Positions 31,601 to 38,430 of a DNA stretch of 38,456 nt are shown here, one piece after another. This stretch comes from Fibrobacter sp. UWR4 (GTDB lineage: Bacteria > Fibrobacterota > Fibrobacteria > Fibrobacterales > Fibrobacteraceae). Made by a program: the position numbers and the translations under genes. The notes beneath the pieces are model-generated. The model was given only the letters and a program-made list of their open reading frames with translations, made no database searches and was not told the DNA's origin. Location: contig NZ_QGDU01000032.1 in assembly GCF_003149045.1 (NCBI RefSeq), positions 1 through 38,456 on the forward strand, given 5' to 3'. Positions within the stretch are counted from its first letter, which is position 1, and every line of letters starts with the position of its first letter.

Positions 31601-32886
31601 CTGTCTCCTATACGGCAGATGCTGCTACCGGAGCGATCCTGATGGTAGATTCAGATGGAAACCTGATGACCGAAGACGCGGCTTCCAAGAAAGGTGTAAA
31701 TGCGGTACCCTACACGGTTTCTTACGACTACGTGGATTCTAATGGCAATACCGTGAATATTTCCTACGGAGTCGACGAAGATGGAAACCTGGTGACAAGC
31801 GAAGCCGGTGATATTGGCTATTGCGTGTCCTATACCTACATCAATGAATACGGTAATTCCGCTACAAAGTCTGTCACTGTAGTGCTGGACCGTATAGGTC
31901 CCAAGGTTGAAATTACTTCTCCCGAAAAGGGCGCCCGAATTCGTGCGAACTTTGTTGCCGTGACTTGGGAGGTGAATGGTGTTGAACAGGATACCCTCAC
32001 TCAGCAGAGCCTAGAAAAGGGCGTGAATAAGATTAAGCGCATCTATAAGGACAAGGCTGGTAATGTTGCCAAGGATTCTGTCCTTGTGTTCATGAAGGAC
32101 GCAAAGGACGTGGCTGTTTCTGAAGAACAGCCTGTGACCTTGATTACCAAGGACAAGGTTGATGAATACTACGCCTCCAATCCTCCTGAGAAGGGGCAGA
32201 ACTACGCTGTTAGTATTCGTAACCCCAAGACAGGAAAGGAAGTTGAAACCCTGAAGGGAGGCGCCTTTGGTAGAAAGTCCGGTAGCGGAGAGGCTCCCTA
32301 TCCTGGTCTTGAAGAAGAAAACCATCTAGGTCCCACTCTTGTTATGGAAATTAAGCTTCCTGTGGTGAATTCCATTGGTGGCCTCGCAACTTTAGATGAC
32401 TTGGTGGATTCACAGGGCAACGTTTCTATTGATGGTCTGGATGCTGCTAATAGCAAAAAGATGTCTAAAGAAGAATACGTGAAGACTTATTGTGAAGACG
32501 GCTTTGATTTCGACGATCCGTCCAAGGCCAATCTTTATGATATTAAGTCCAATGTGAAAATCTGGATTTATACCACCTTGAGTAATTTTGTGGGATACTA
32601 TAACTTCTCCCAGGAACTGAACGATCCCTCCTACACGAATGATGTGGGTATGCTTCAGATGTTCTTTGAACAGAAGCCCGATAAGGATGGTAATGTTCGA
32701 GATAAGAGTGGACGTTTGCTGGGTACGGGGGCTTACCTCTACAAGGTGGAAGTAGGCATGAAGTCAAAGCTTAGATGTACCCTGCCTCCCGTTAATGACG
32801 AAAATGGTAAGAAGAAAGGCGATGTTATCCGAACCAGCGACAATATGCTGAGACCCTTCGGTTACATGCGTCCCGAATCCAAATAA
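28666..32886 (+). CDS. Giant secreted surface protein with cadherin-like and Ig-like regions
   Basis: A 1406-residue protein with a Sec signal peptide cut near SAVFA-AD (residue 22). Residues about 25-360 are a beta-rich region of short Gly/Asp strands (VIFDADNIIVGGKT; LHLAGQLIAENLNI), reminiscent of beta-helix or pilus-like adhesin modules. Residues about 500-745 look like tandem cadherin-type repeats (FVITVNPVNDAPVTGP; SLFTIDPNTGVISVKEG). Strand repeats at about 930-1070 share a (V)SYxxDxxG pattern. An Ig-like domain at about 1080-1145 starts DRIGPKVEITSP and ends DKAGNVAKDSVLVF. The C-terminus (DKSGRLLGTGAYLYKVEV) resembles FlgD-like or type IX-type C-terminal beta domains. No enzyme motif is seen. 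Likely an adhesin or surface-layer-like protein. It is followed directly by the 71-bp repeat array. Confidence 0.88.
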   Translation: MFFDRLRSYFLVLVTTISAVFAADVGPMYFEDVADSLQQKYWENLMTFKFWGTTGFYMMRGTAPDTSGAIGTASGDVIFDADNIIVGGKTLVGKDLKFKSGSGTLLKGPVRTLGDFSSGTNGNLSYQGTFCIEGEADYGAALGIAQAGGTLLTGENAKTGKCSCDAVSAVFNSLKVPKIVDSTELYDDGGSIDVSGEIRYIDVPRIEEGEGKLWDLYFKKIDIHNGGELRVRLPPNGGGRLVRIFLDESINFYAGSKLRVQYVNEDAEFVGGAWTKVTTDALSHKDYAGNLLVYMKNDVNWDSFQAADSIQGSLITQGTMTVGSNLHLAGQLIAENLNINAEFDGKGFRYVPFDPAILDPKLFATVDFEESGKLVEVPVRLDTNTLADVYFNYCFDLTDEEPVNGKTSDQRADLTDFDSIPYLCGVDTGRVTILAGSKYPTEDSKIYINVALDPYKEAYGSDIKEQFTLKVFDMVGAVLRDNAREGSFTLNVVDKNIYPVTRDTTFAVLEDDTLRFVSDMFPYYSLIDAKMTGVRIEQLPNSKFGSLIYKGELVKKDQIVPVDSLVDLIFVPVANFYDADIDASQTTVKFAVVDANDAISSEDKNTAGEPIGNKEFVITVNPVNDAPVTGPATFTIGGHAIPGGTNLKGSISVKDVDDTVFTYAFDKNHENYALVDSLFTIDPNTGVISVKEGITLKRLTNDSLFTIGVVVSDKSASTGKEEDILSAVSDVTIKVDYGYNPPAVDIVEGKNPENKWPDPIIIRTHIPEMELSCTHNGGKDVEVCMDTVLVEGCRYYSVSYWDDDHDGIAYDSVQVCLSTATPFVSVDADRKEIVADNIYTIVEEVDADDPRFYVNTITNNIHIVVKDSVGGVNKDYTIALDLDTAGVSKSTLDKMSTVIKANIGLDETKPATIVSVNGDTTLHSYKVAYQGNDSVTVSYKTGKDGDVVKVPVVNSEGKVDSVEVFMVTYVTTMNGREVSVSYTADAATGAILMVDSDGNLMTEDAASKKGVNAVPYTVSYDYVDSNGNTVNISYGVDEDGNLVTSEAGDIGYCVSYTYINEYGNSATKSVTVVLDRIGPKVEITSPEKGARIRANFVAVTWEVNGVEQDTLTQQSLEKGVNKIKRIYKDKAGNVAKDSVLVFMKDAKDVAVSEEQPVTLITKDKVDEYYASNPPEKGQNYAVSIRNPKTGKEVETLKGGAFGRKSGSGEAPYPGLEEENHLGPTLVMEIKLPVVNSIGGLATLDDLVDSQGNVSIDGLDAANSKKMSKEEYVKTYCEDGFDFDDPSKANLYDIKSNVKIWIYTTLSNFVGYYNFSQELNDPSYTNDVGMLQMFFEQKPDKDGNVRDKSGRLLGTGAYLYKVEVGMKSKLRCTLPPVNDENGKKKGDVIRTSDNMLRPFGYMRPESK

Positions 32887-32890
32887 ATAA

Positions 32891-33353
32891 TCCATAGGGC
32901 GGGTTAAATCCGCGCCCTTTGCGTAACGAAATCATTTCAGGTAGGCTGTAGGGGGAGGGAGTCCATAGGGCGGGGGAATTCCCCGCCCTTTGCGTAACGA
33001 AATCATTTCAGGTAGGCTGTAGGGGGAGGGAGTCCATAGGGCGGGTTAAATTCCCGCCCTTTGCGTAACGAAATCATTTCAGGTAGGCTGTAGGGGGAGG
33101 GAGTCCATAGGGCGGGTTAAATTCCCGCCCTTTGCGTAACGAAATCATTTCAGGTAGGCTGTAGGGGGAGGGAGTCCATAGGGCGGGTTAAATTCCCGCC
33201 CTTTGCGTAACGAAATCATTTCAGGTAGGCTGTAGGGGGAGGGAGTCCATAGGGCGGGTTAAATCCGTGCCCTTTGCGTAACGAAATCATTTCAGGTAGG
33301 CTGTAGGGGGTGGGAGTCCAGAGGGCGGGGGAATTCCCCGCCCTTTGCGTAAC
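32891..33353. repeat. 71-bp tandem repeat array, six full units plus a partial seventh
   Basis: Units start at 32891, 32962, 33033, 33104, 33175, 33246 and 33317, an exact 71-base period; the seventh stops after about 37 bases. Each unit contains an inverted repeat of the type AGGGCGGG...CCCGCCCT, then TTTGCGTAACGAAATCATTTCAGG, then a G-rich stretch (TAGGGGGAGGGAG). The stem centre varies by unit: TTAAATCCGCG, GGAATTCCCC, TTAAATTCCC three times, TTAAATCCGTG, GGAATTCCCC. The array begins 4 bases after the stop codon of the giant surface protein gene. No coding frame is supported. It looks like amplification of a terminator-like intergenic segment. Confidence 0.95.
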
Positions 33354-33391
33354 AAAAGAACACCTCAGCGAGTGCCGAGGTGTTCTTTTTG
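33354..33391. terminator. Strong terminator closing the repeat region
   Basis: AAAAGAACACCTC (about 33354-33366) pairs with GAGGTGTTCTTTT (about 33377-33389) around a 10-base loop and continues into a T run. The flanking A and T runs would serve either strand. It is the only conventional terminator after the surface protein gene. Confidence 0.9.
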
Positions 33392-33576
33392 GGGGTTAGG
33401 AGGAGAACAAAGAGTTCTTGAACACAAAGATACCTTAATTCACCTTTTAAGGGAATACCCTCCCTATTCCAAAGTGAAACAAGTGTTGAGGAATTCTCAA
33501 TGGGGACATCAACACCCCCTATAAGCGCTTGTTAGCTAACGTGTTGAACATCAAACCTTTACAAAGCCATGTGGTG
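33392..33576. other. Non-coding stretch before the membrane protein gene
   Basis: No gene is supported here. The one structure I see is GTGTTGA (33483-33489) inverted as TCAACAC (33509-33515), a 7-bp stem with a 19-base loop. A third GTGTTGA occurs at about 33541. Otherwise I see nothing. Confidence 0.4.
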
Positions 33577-33605
33577 TTGTCTTGTTTTTCATTTTTTACT
33601 AAATT
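33577..33605 (+). promoter_or_regulatory. Possible promoter giving a leaderless transcript
   Basis: TTGTCT (33577-33582) and TAAATT (33600-33605) are separated by 17 bases. The predicted start site falls at about 33612, directly at the ATG at 33613, which has no Shine-Dalgarno sequence. The -10 match is weak. Confidence 0.35.
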
Positions 33606-33612
33606 TCACTGT

Positions 33613-34644
33613 ATGAAGAAGTTTATTGCTCCTGCTGTACTGTTTGTCCTGGCTCTCGCGCTGGTGATTTACCTGTGTGGCGGCCTGTTTGGTAATCAGT
33701 CCTCCTTTGATTCCCGTTCTTATTTGGACGTTCGTTCCAAGATCGACTCTCTGGAAATTGCTCTTTGGGACGCCCAGCACAATCCGGAAGCGCAGGTTGC
33801 GATCCGTGCCGAACTGGATGCTTCCTGGGATACTCTTGCAAGCCTTCGTCGCGCTTCTGAAAAGAAAACTGTTGATGCTGACGCTCCTGTACAGGATTCC
33901 GGTGTTGATGTTCTGCCTGCCGAATCCATCAAATGGGTGGTTGGCGGCGTTGTGGCTATTATTCTGTGCATCGTGTTGCTGGTGTTTATCCTCAAGCGTC
34001 GTAAGGAATACCTGACCCGCCAGATGGAGACCATCAAGACTGAAGTTCCTGCGGTGAATTCTCGTGAGGATGAAGCTACCTTGGTTCCTCCCACACCTCG
34101 TCCTAAGAAAACTTCCATCATTGCCGATGCAGAAGCTTACGCCGCAAGAAAACGTGAAACCTTGGCCCAGCAGGCTCAACCTGCTTCCCAGGCCGCCGCT
34201 CCTCAGACGATTTCTCAGGCAAAGCCTGTAGAACCGCCTAAGGCTGAACAGGAAGAAATTCAGAAGGTTGCTTTTGAAGATGAAAACGGCCTTCCCGAAA
34301 ACAAGATATTGACTGGTTTCCCCAGCAGCAAGCCCACTCTTCGCCCCACCGCAAGACAGCGAATTACTTCTGCCATGCAGAATCTTTCCGATGTGTTGCG
34401 TGCTCCTCGCGGTCTTTCTCGCGACGTGACCATGAAGCTCCGTGCGCAGAGCCGTAACGCCACAGGTGATCCCAAGCTTGCTGGCAGTAACCCGCTGGAA
34501 ACATCCCGCTTTGATCGTGAAGATACGGAAAAGGTCCGCATCCTCCAGTTGTCCCGTCGCGGTTTCCCTGCCTCTGCCATTGCCTCTACCTTAAAGATTC
34601 CTCAGGATAAGGTGGAAGCAATTATCAAGGAAAATCAGATCTAG
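33613..34644 (+). CDS. Bitopic membrane protein with C-terminal helix-turn-helix-like segment
   Basis: 343 residues from the ATG at 33613. A longer reading from TTG at 33529 adds 28 residues of non-signal character and is less likely. Two membrane helices at about 5-24 and 106-128 enclose a short extracytoplasmic region with a heptad-like helix (SYLDVRSKIDSLEIALWD, about 40-75). The cytoplasmic part is Pro/Ala/Glu-rich and poorly structured from about 135 to 250. The last 40 residues (VRILQLSRRGFPASAIASTLKIPQDKVEAIIKEN) look like the HTH motif found at the end of DUF2802/DUF6115-type proteins. Function is unknown. The stop is one base from the truA start, so the two are co-translated or co-transcribed. 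Confidence 0.82.
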   Translation: MKKFIAPAVLFVLALALVIYLCGGLFGNQSSFDSRSYLDVRSKIDSLEIALWDAQHNPEAQVAIRAELDASWDTLASLRRASEKKTVDADAPVQDSGVDVLPAESIKWVVGGVVAIILCIVLLVFILKRRKEYLTRQMETIKTEVPAVNSREDEATLVPPTPRPKKTSIIADAEAYAARKRETLAQQAQPASQAAAPQTISQAKPVEPPKAEQEEIQKVAFEDENGLPENKILTGFPSSKPTLRPTARQRITSAMQNLSDVLRAPRGLSRDVTMKLRAQSRNATGDPKLAGSNPLETSRFDREDTEKVRILQLSRRGFPASAIASTLKIPQDKVEAIIKENQI

Positions 34645-34645
34645 C

Positions 34646-35398
34646 ATGCGCTATCGTTTCCGTTGTGAGTACTTGGGGAGTGCCTTCTACGGCTGGCAAG
34701 CTCAGAACGAAGGTGGCAAGACCAAGTTCGTGACGGTTCAGTCTACGCTGGAAACAGCTTTTACTACAGCTCTTCGTGCTCCTATCCGTATATGGGGCTC
34801 CGGACGCACGGATACGGGGGTTCATGCTCGGGGGCAGTGCTGCCACTTTGATTATGATGGTGCACTGGACCTGGAGAAGACGGTTCGTTCCATCAATGGT
34901 TTGACTCAGCGCTTGGTTCGCATCCGTGATTTGCAACCTTGCGATCCGGAATTCAATTCCAGATTTGATGCTACTTGCCGTTACTACCAGTATACCATGT
35001 TCACCCGTCCTGTAGCTCTTATGAGGGACTTTGGCTGGGAGTGCGGTTCCCTGAATATTGATCTGGATGCGATGGAAAGGGAAGCTCAGTCTTTCCTGGG
35101 ACATCACGATTTTATCGATTTCTGTATTCCCAGAAACGATGGGAAGCCTACGGATTGCATCCTGACGGAGTTCCGCCTGGAACGTCTGAATGACTGGAGC
35201 ATCATGTTCCATATTAAGGGAAACCGTTTCCTGCACCGTCAAGTTCGCGCCATGGTGGGTACCCTTTTTGATGTGGGGCGAGGTAAACTTCCGCCAGGAA
35301 CGGTAAACCAGATTTTTGAGAAAAAATTTAAGGGAGAGCGCACATGGGCTCCCCCTCAAGGTCTTGTTCTTCAGAACGTGGAATACAAAGACTATTAA
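34646..35398 (+). CDS. truA: tRNA pseudouridine(38-40) synthase TruA
   Basis: A 250-residue TruA homolog that isomerises uridines at positions 38-40 of the tRNA anticodon stem to pseudouridine. The catalytic motif GSGRTDTGVHA (51-61) has nucleophile Asp56. FDATCRYYQYTM and FLHRQVRAMVGTLFDVGRG (about 195-213) are further family blocks. The length matches the family. It is directly downstream of the membrane protein gene (one-base gap). Its TAA overlaps the pdxJ stop codon on the opposite strand, so no terminator fits between these convergent genes. Confidence 0.96.
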   Translation: MRYRFRCEYLGSAFYGWQAQNEGGKTKFVTVQSTLETAFTTALRAPIRIWGSGRTDTGVHARGQCCHFDYDGALDLEKTVRSINGLTQRLVRIRDLQPCDPEFNSRFDATCRYYQYTMFTRPVALMRDFGWECGSLNIDLDAMEREAQSFLGHHDFIDFCIPRNDGKPTDCILTEFRLERLNDWSIMFHIKGNRFLHRQVRAMVGTLFDVGRGKLPPGTVNQIFEKKFKGERTWAPPQGLVLQNVEYKDY

Positions 35399-36111
35399 GC
35401 CTTCATTGCCTTGGTCATGTCGCGGATGGCGGTGTCGATACCGACCAGAGCGGCCTTGCTTACGATGCTGTGGCCAATGACCAGTTCCTCGATACCTTCG
35501 ATTGCAGCGATAGGACCGACGTTCCTGTAGTTCAGGCTGCGTCCAGCCTTGACGCGAAGACCGTACTTGCGGGCAAGAACTGCCATGTCCTGAATAGCTG
35601 AAATTTCACGGTCAACTTCTTCTGCGCTGCCGAGGCTGCAGGAAGTTGCGTAACGTCCGGTATTCAGTTCCACGAAATCGATACCCAGCTTCTTGGCTGC
35701 CTTCACCTGTTCGGTTTCGGGATCAATGAATGCACCGACGGAAATGTCGTTGCTCTTCAAGGTCATGATTGCCTTTGCGAGTTCGTTCACCTTTGCTGCG
35801 ATATTCAGTCCGTCATCGGTATGGACTTCCGGAACGATGGTGACGGAATCCGGCTGATTGCTAATAGCTGTCTGGACCATTTCGGGGAATAGGCTCATTT
35901 CCAGATTCAACTTGGTGGTAACAGTTGCTCGAAGCTGTGCCACATCGCGGTCCTGGATATGGAGCTTGTCTTCGCGGAGGTGGGCGGTGATGCTATCGCA
36001 ACCAGCGAGTTCTGCAATGAGTGCTGCAGCAACGGGATCCGGTTCGCGGAACTTACGTGCTTCGCGGATAGTTGCAATATGGTCCACATTAAAGCTAAGC
36101 TTGACTGTCAT
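35395..36111 (-). CDS. pdxJ: Pyridoxine 5'-phosphate synthase PdxJ
   Basis: A 238-residue PdxJ, which condenses 3-amino-2-oxopropyl phosphate with 1-deoxyxylulose 5-phosphate to form pyridoxine 5'-phosphate, the last ring-forming step of the DXP-dependent vitamin B6 pathway. Family motifs: NVDHIATIREAR (8-19), DSITAHLREDKLHI (about 39-52), LNLEMS, VTIVPE, and the C-terminal GIEELVIGHSIVSKA. The length is normal and the motifs are complete. AAGGAG sits 8 bases before the ATG. The upstream gene (degenerate deacetylase) ends only 12 bases before this start, so they probably share a transcript. Confidence 0.97.
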   Translation of the reverse strand: MTVKLSFNVDHIATIREARKFREPDPVAAALIAELAGCDSITAHLREDKLHIQDRDVAQLRATVTTKLNLEMSLFPEMVQTAISNQPDSVTIVPEVHTDDGLNIAAKVNELAKAIMTLKSNDISVGAFIDPETEQVKAAKKLGIDFVELNTGRYATSCSLGSAEEVDREISAIQDMAVLARKYGLRVKAGRSLNYRNVGPIAAIEGIEELVIGHSIVSKAALVGIDTAIRDMTKAMKA

Positions 36112-36123
36112 ACAAACTCCTTA

Positions 36124-37230
36124 TCAGTACGTCATAAAAGTAGATAAATTTACCAGCGTTGTTCCCTGCTTTTCCACCTTTTTGGAAAGCTCGGTCACAT
36201 AGCCGATCGTTTCCATGGTCAGGGGGAGAATCATAGCGGCTAGTCCACTCTTGATGGCTTCGCGATTTTTCTGCTTCACGTAATCCTGCAGGGAGCTGTT
36301 GTCTGGATTGTAGGGATTGGAAATCTTGCAGCGGGTCTCAAAATCCTTGCAGGCGTCCATCACTTTGGATTGCTTGTTGGACGAAATATCCAGGAACCAG
36401 AGTTTGTTCTTTTCTACAGGTTTGATAATGGCTTGCAGCAACTGCTTGTGTTCTACAGCTTGTTCGCCGAATCTTGTCGCGATTCCCTTTGCATACGGAA
36501 TAGTCTTTACCGCGTCATTGATCACCGTTTCAATTTGATCTTCCGTGTGGTGAATTCTTAGGGGTCTGTACTTGTTGTGGGATTTGTTCAGTCGGGTGGA
36601 TTCCATGGTGAGCCATAGAATGACTTCCTTTTCCTTTACTTTGTCCAAATTTTCATAGACGTTTTCTTTCAAGCCGAAAGGAGGGACCAGCAAATCAAAT
36701 GGAATGTCCAACTGGTTCAAGGCGGAGATGATTTCGGGGGTAAGATCCGTCACCTGGAAGCCTATGGAAAGTACGGATGCGTTAGATCTAAAAATATTTT
36801 CGGAGACCTGAAGTTCCAGTTTAAGTGTATCACCATCGGGTTTGAGCAAATCTACTTCGGCAGACTGGAATGCAGAACTTTTATAAAGCTGTTTCATGTT
36901 GAGTACGGTGCCACCGTGACTCTGAATAAAACGCTGTGCTTGCAGCAGATATACAATAATGGTCTGGCCTCTTCCCAAAGTCCATATATTACGAGCTTTC
37001 TTCTTATTGTATCGGGCTTCAATAATCTGCAACTGTTCTTTGAAACTGTCTTCAAAGGAAACCGTCGTGTCAACAGGTGCTTGTGTTACGGAATCCGTAG
37101 TGGCTTCTTCCGAATTTGCAACTTCATGATTCTCTGCGTCGGGATTTCCCAGCAGGGACAGTCCAAAGCAAATTCCGCCCATGACTGTAAGAACAATGAT
37201 AATGGCAATAATGTGTTTTGATTTTCTCAT
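36124..37230 (-). CDS. Degenerate divergent polysaccharide deacetylase-like protein
   Basis: A 368-residue protein anchored by an N-terminal membrane helix (about 7-27) with a Glu/Thr/Ser-rich periplasmic stalk. The domain at about 150-300 follows the divergent polysaccharide deacetylase (YibQ-like) layout: SIGFQVTDL where an Asp-Asp pair is usual, PFDLLVPPFG, EVILWLTMEST in place of the HxPMEP block, PYAKGIATRFGEQAV in place of GVNNHMGS, then LWFLDISSNKQSKVMDAC in place of FVDSxTxxxS. The acidic pair, the catalytic His and the HxP residues are all missing, so hydrolytic activity is unlikely; a binding role is an inference. It precedes pdxJ on the same strand and is divergent from miaA by 30 bases. 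Confidence 0.75.
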   Translation of the reverse strand: MRKSKHIIAIIIVLTVMGGICFGLSLLGNPDAENHEVANSEEATTDSVTQAPVDTTVSFEDSFKEQLQIIEARYNKKKARNIWTLGRGQTIIVYLLQAQRFIQSHGGTVLNMKQLYKSSAFQSAEVDLLKPDGDTLKLELQVSENIFRSNASVLSIGFQVTDLTPEIISALNQLDIPFDLLVPPFGLKENVYENLDKVKEKEVILWLTMESTRLNKSHNKYRPLRIHHTEDQIETVINDAVKTIPYAKGIATRFGEQAVEHKQLLQAIIKPVEKNKLWFLDISSNKQSKVMDACKDFETRCKISNPYNPDNSSLQDYVKQKNREAIKSGLAAMILPLTMETIGYVTELSKKVEKQGTTLVNLSTFMTY

Positions 37231-37260
37231 CTTGCTTGCAAATATAACTACATTGAGCCC

Positions 37261-38169
37261 ATGCCTATTTTGTTTGCCTTAGTCGGTGCTACGGGAATTG
37301 GAAAATCTAACCTTTCCTTAAAACTTGCAGAACATTTCAATGCTGAAATTATCGGAGTAGATTCTCGACAAATCTATCGGGGTTTCTCGATTGGTACTGC
37401 ACAACCCGATAAGGCAAGCCTTTCCAGAGTCAAGCATCACTTGGTGGATTTTCTTGATCCTCGTGAATCTTATTCTGCAGGAGCATTCTGTAGAGATGTA
37501 AAGAAAATTCTAGAAGAAAATCCTGGGAAGAATTTCATTCTTGTCGGTGGAACTGGTCTTTACATACAAAGTCTTATGCTGGGCCTGCCGCAAATTCCTG
37601 ACATTTTGAAAGAGATTCGAGAACGTTTAGAACAAACGATTACTGACGGTGGTCTTGATACGTTGTACAAAAAAGCTTGCGTTGTGGATCCTGAAGCGAT
37701 GGAAAAGGTGGAGCCTAATCATGCGAGCAGAATCGTTCGAATCCTGGAAGTGTACGAGGGGACTGGGCGTAAGCTATCCGAATATCAGAAAGAACGTGTT
37801 GGAGGAATAGGGAAGATACCTGTATTCTGGTTGCAGCGCGATCGTGCAGAACTTTATAAAAGGATTGACCAGCGTGTTGACCAGATGATAAAGGATGGTT
37901 GGGTTGAAGAGGCTTTAGAACAGGCGAAAACGGTGCCTTTGGATGCCCCTGCTTGGCTTAGTTTGGGGTATAGAGAGCTGTTGCAAGCTAAAAATGGGTC
38001 GGAAATCGCTTCTATAGTGGAAGAAGTGAAGAAAAAGACCCGAAATTATGCCAAAAGACAGCTTACATGGTTCCGTTGGCAGGTAAAAAATGTCCCCATT
38101 GAACTTGATTTTGAAAATCAGCCGGGATTTTTTGAAAACGTCCTGAAAAAAGTTGTGAATAGTTTGTGA
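37261..38169 (+). CDS. miaA: tRNA dimethylallyltransferase MiaA
   Basis: A 302-residue MiaA, which transfers the dimethylallyl group to N6 of adenosine 37 in tRNAs reading UNN codons. P-loop GATGIGKS (9-16), then GVDSRQIYRG (about 31-40) and VGGTGLYIQ (about 94-102) for substrate and tRNA contacts. HASRIVRILEVYEGTGRKLSEYQ and NYAKRQLTWFRWQ complete the family signature. The length is typical. The start has only a weak GAG upstream. It is divergent from the deacetylase-like gene across a 30-base gap that must hold both promoters. Confidence 0.97.
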   Translation: MPILFALVGATGIGKSNLSLKLAEHFNAEIIGVDSRQIYRGFSIGTAQPDKASLSRVKHHLVDFLDPRESYSAGAFCRDVKKILEENPGKNFILVGGTGLYIQSLMLGLPQIPDILKEIRERLEQTITDGGLDTLYKKACVVDPEAMEKVEPNHASRIVRILEVYEGTGRKLSEYQKERVGGIGKIPVFWLQRDRAELYKRIDQRVDQMIKDGWVEEALEQAKTVPLDAPAWLSLGYRELLQAKNGSEIASIVEEVKKKTRNYAKRQLTWFRWQVKNVPIELDFENQPGFFENVLKKVVNSL

Positions 38170-38218
38170 ACTGTTCGTGGGCGACTTGAAGAAGACTAGT
38201 TTTCTTTTCGTTTTTTGG

Positions 38219-38254
38219 AAAAAAATGCGAAAAAATGAAAAAAAGTTCAAAAAA
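38219..38254 (+). promoter_or_regulatory. Phased A-tracts (UP-element-like)
   Basis: Four runs of six or seven A (38219-38225, 38230-38235, 38238-38244, 38249-38254) are centred about 10.5, 8.5 and 10.5 bases apart, close to the helical repeat. They lie immediately upstream of a -35 box. Such tracts bend DNA and contact the RNA polymerase alpha subunit at very strong promoters. Confidence 0.65.
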
Positions 38255-38259
38255 TGCCC

Positions 38260-38287
38260 TTGCAAAGTTTTCTCAAAATTCTATAAT
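38260..38287 (+). promoter_or_regulatory. Strong promoter at the right end
   Basis: TTGCAA (38260-38265), 16 bases, TATAAT (38282-38287). With the A-tracts upstream this is the strongest promoter in the window after that of the tRNA. Transcription should start near 38294. Confidence 0.75.
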
Positions 38288-38293
38288 TGGCGT

Positions 38294-38430
38294 CGTTCCT
38301 GAGAGGGACGGCTGAAAAAGCCGAAACGAAAAAGGAACTAACGAGAATCCGAGAGACTCTTGAGCAGTTTGAAGGAATCGGAGATGTGCTTAGTGACGGA
38401 CCTTAGAAGAAATTCAAGGAAGTCAATTTT
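38294..38430 (+). ncRNA. Structured 5' leader, including a boxB-like hairpin
   Basis: About 137 bases of leader. CGTTCCT/AGGGACG forms a first stem (about 38294-38310). CGGCT-GAAAA-AGCCG (38309-38323) is a 5-bp stem with a GAAAA pentaloop, the same form as the lambda nut boxB hairpin. TCCGA and TCGGA further on (about 38347 and 38379) could close a larger stem. I see no boxA. The leader could belong to an rRNA operon or to a highly expressed protein gene. Confidence 0.4.

Noticed and set aside
32891-33353. CRISPR array
   Set aside because: The period is an exact 71 bases with near-identical whole units and no unique spacers; no cas gene is nearby. It is a plain tandem repeat.
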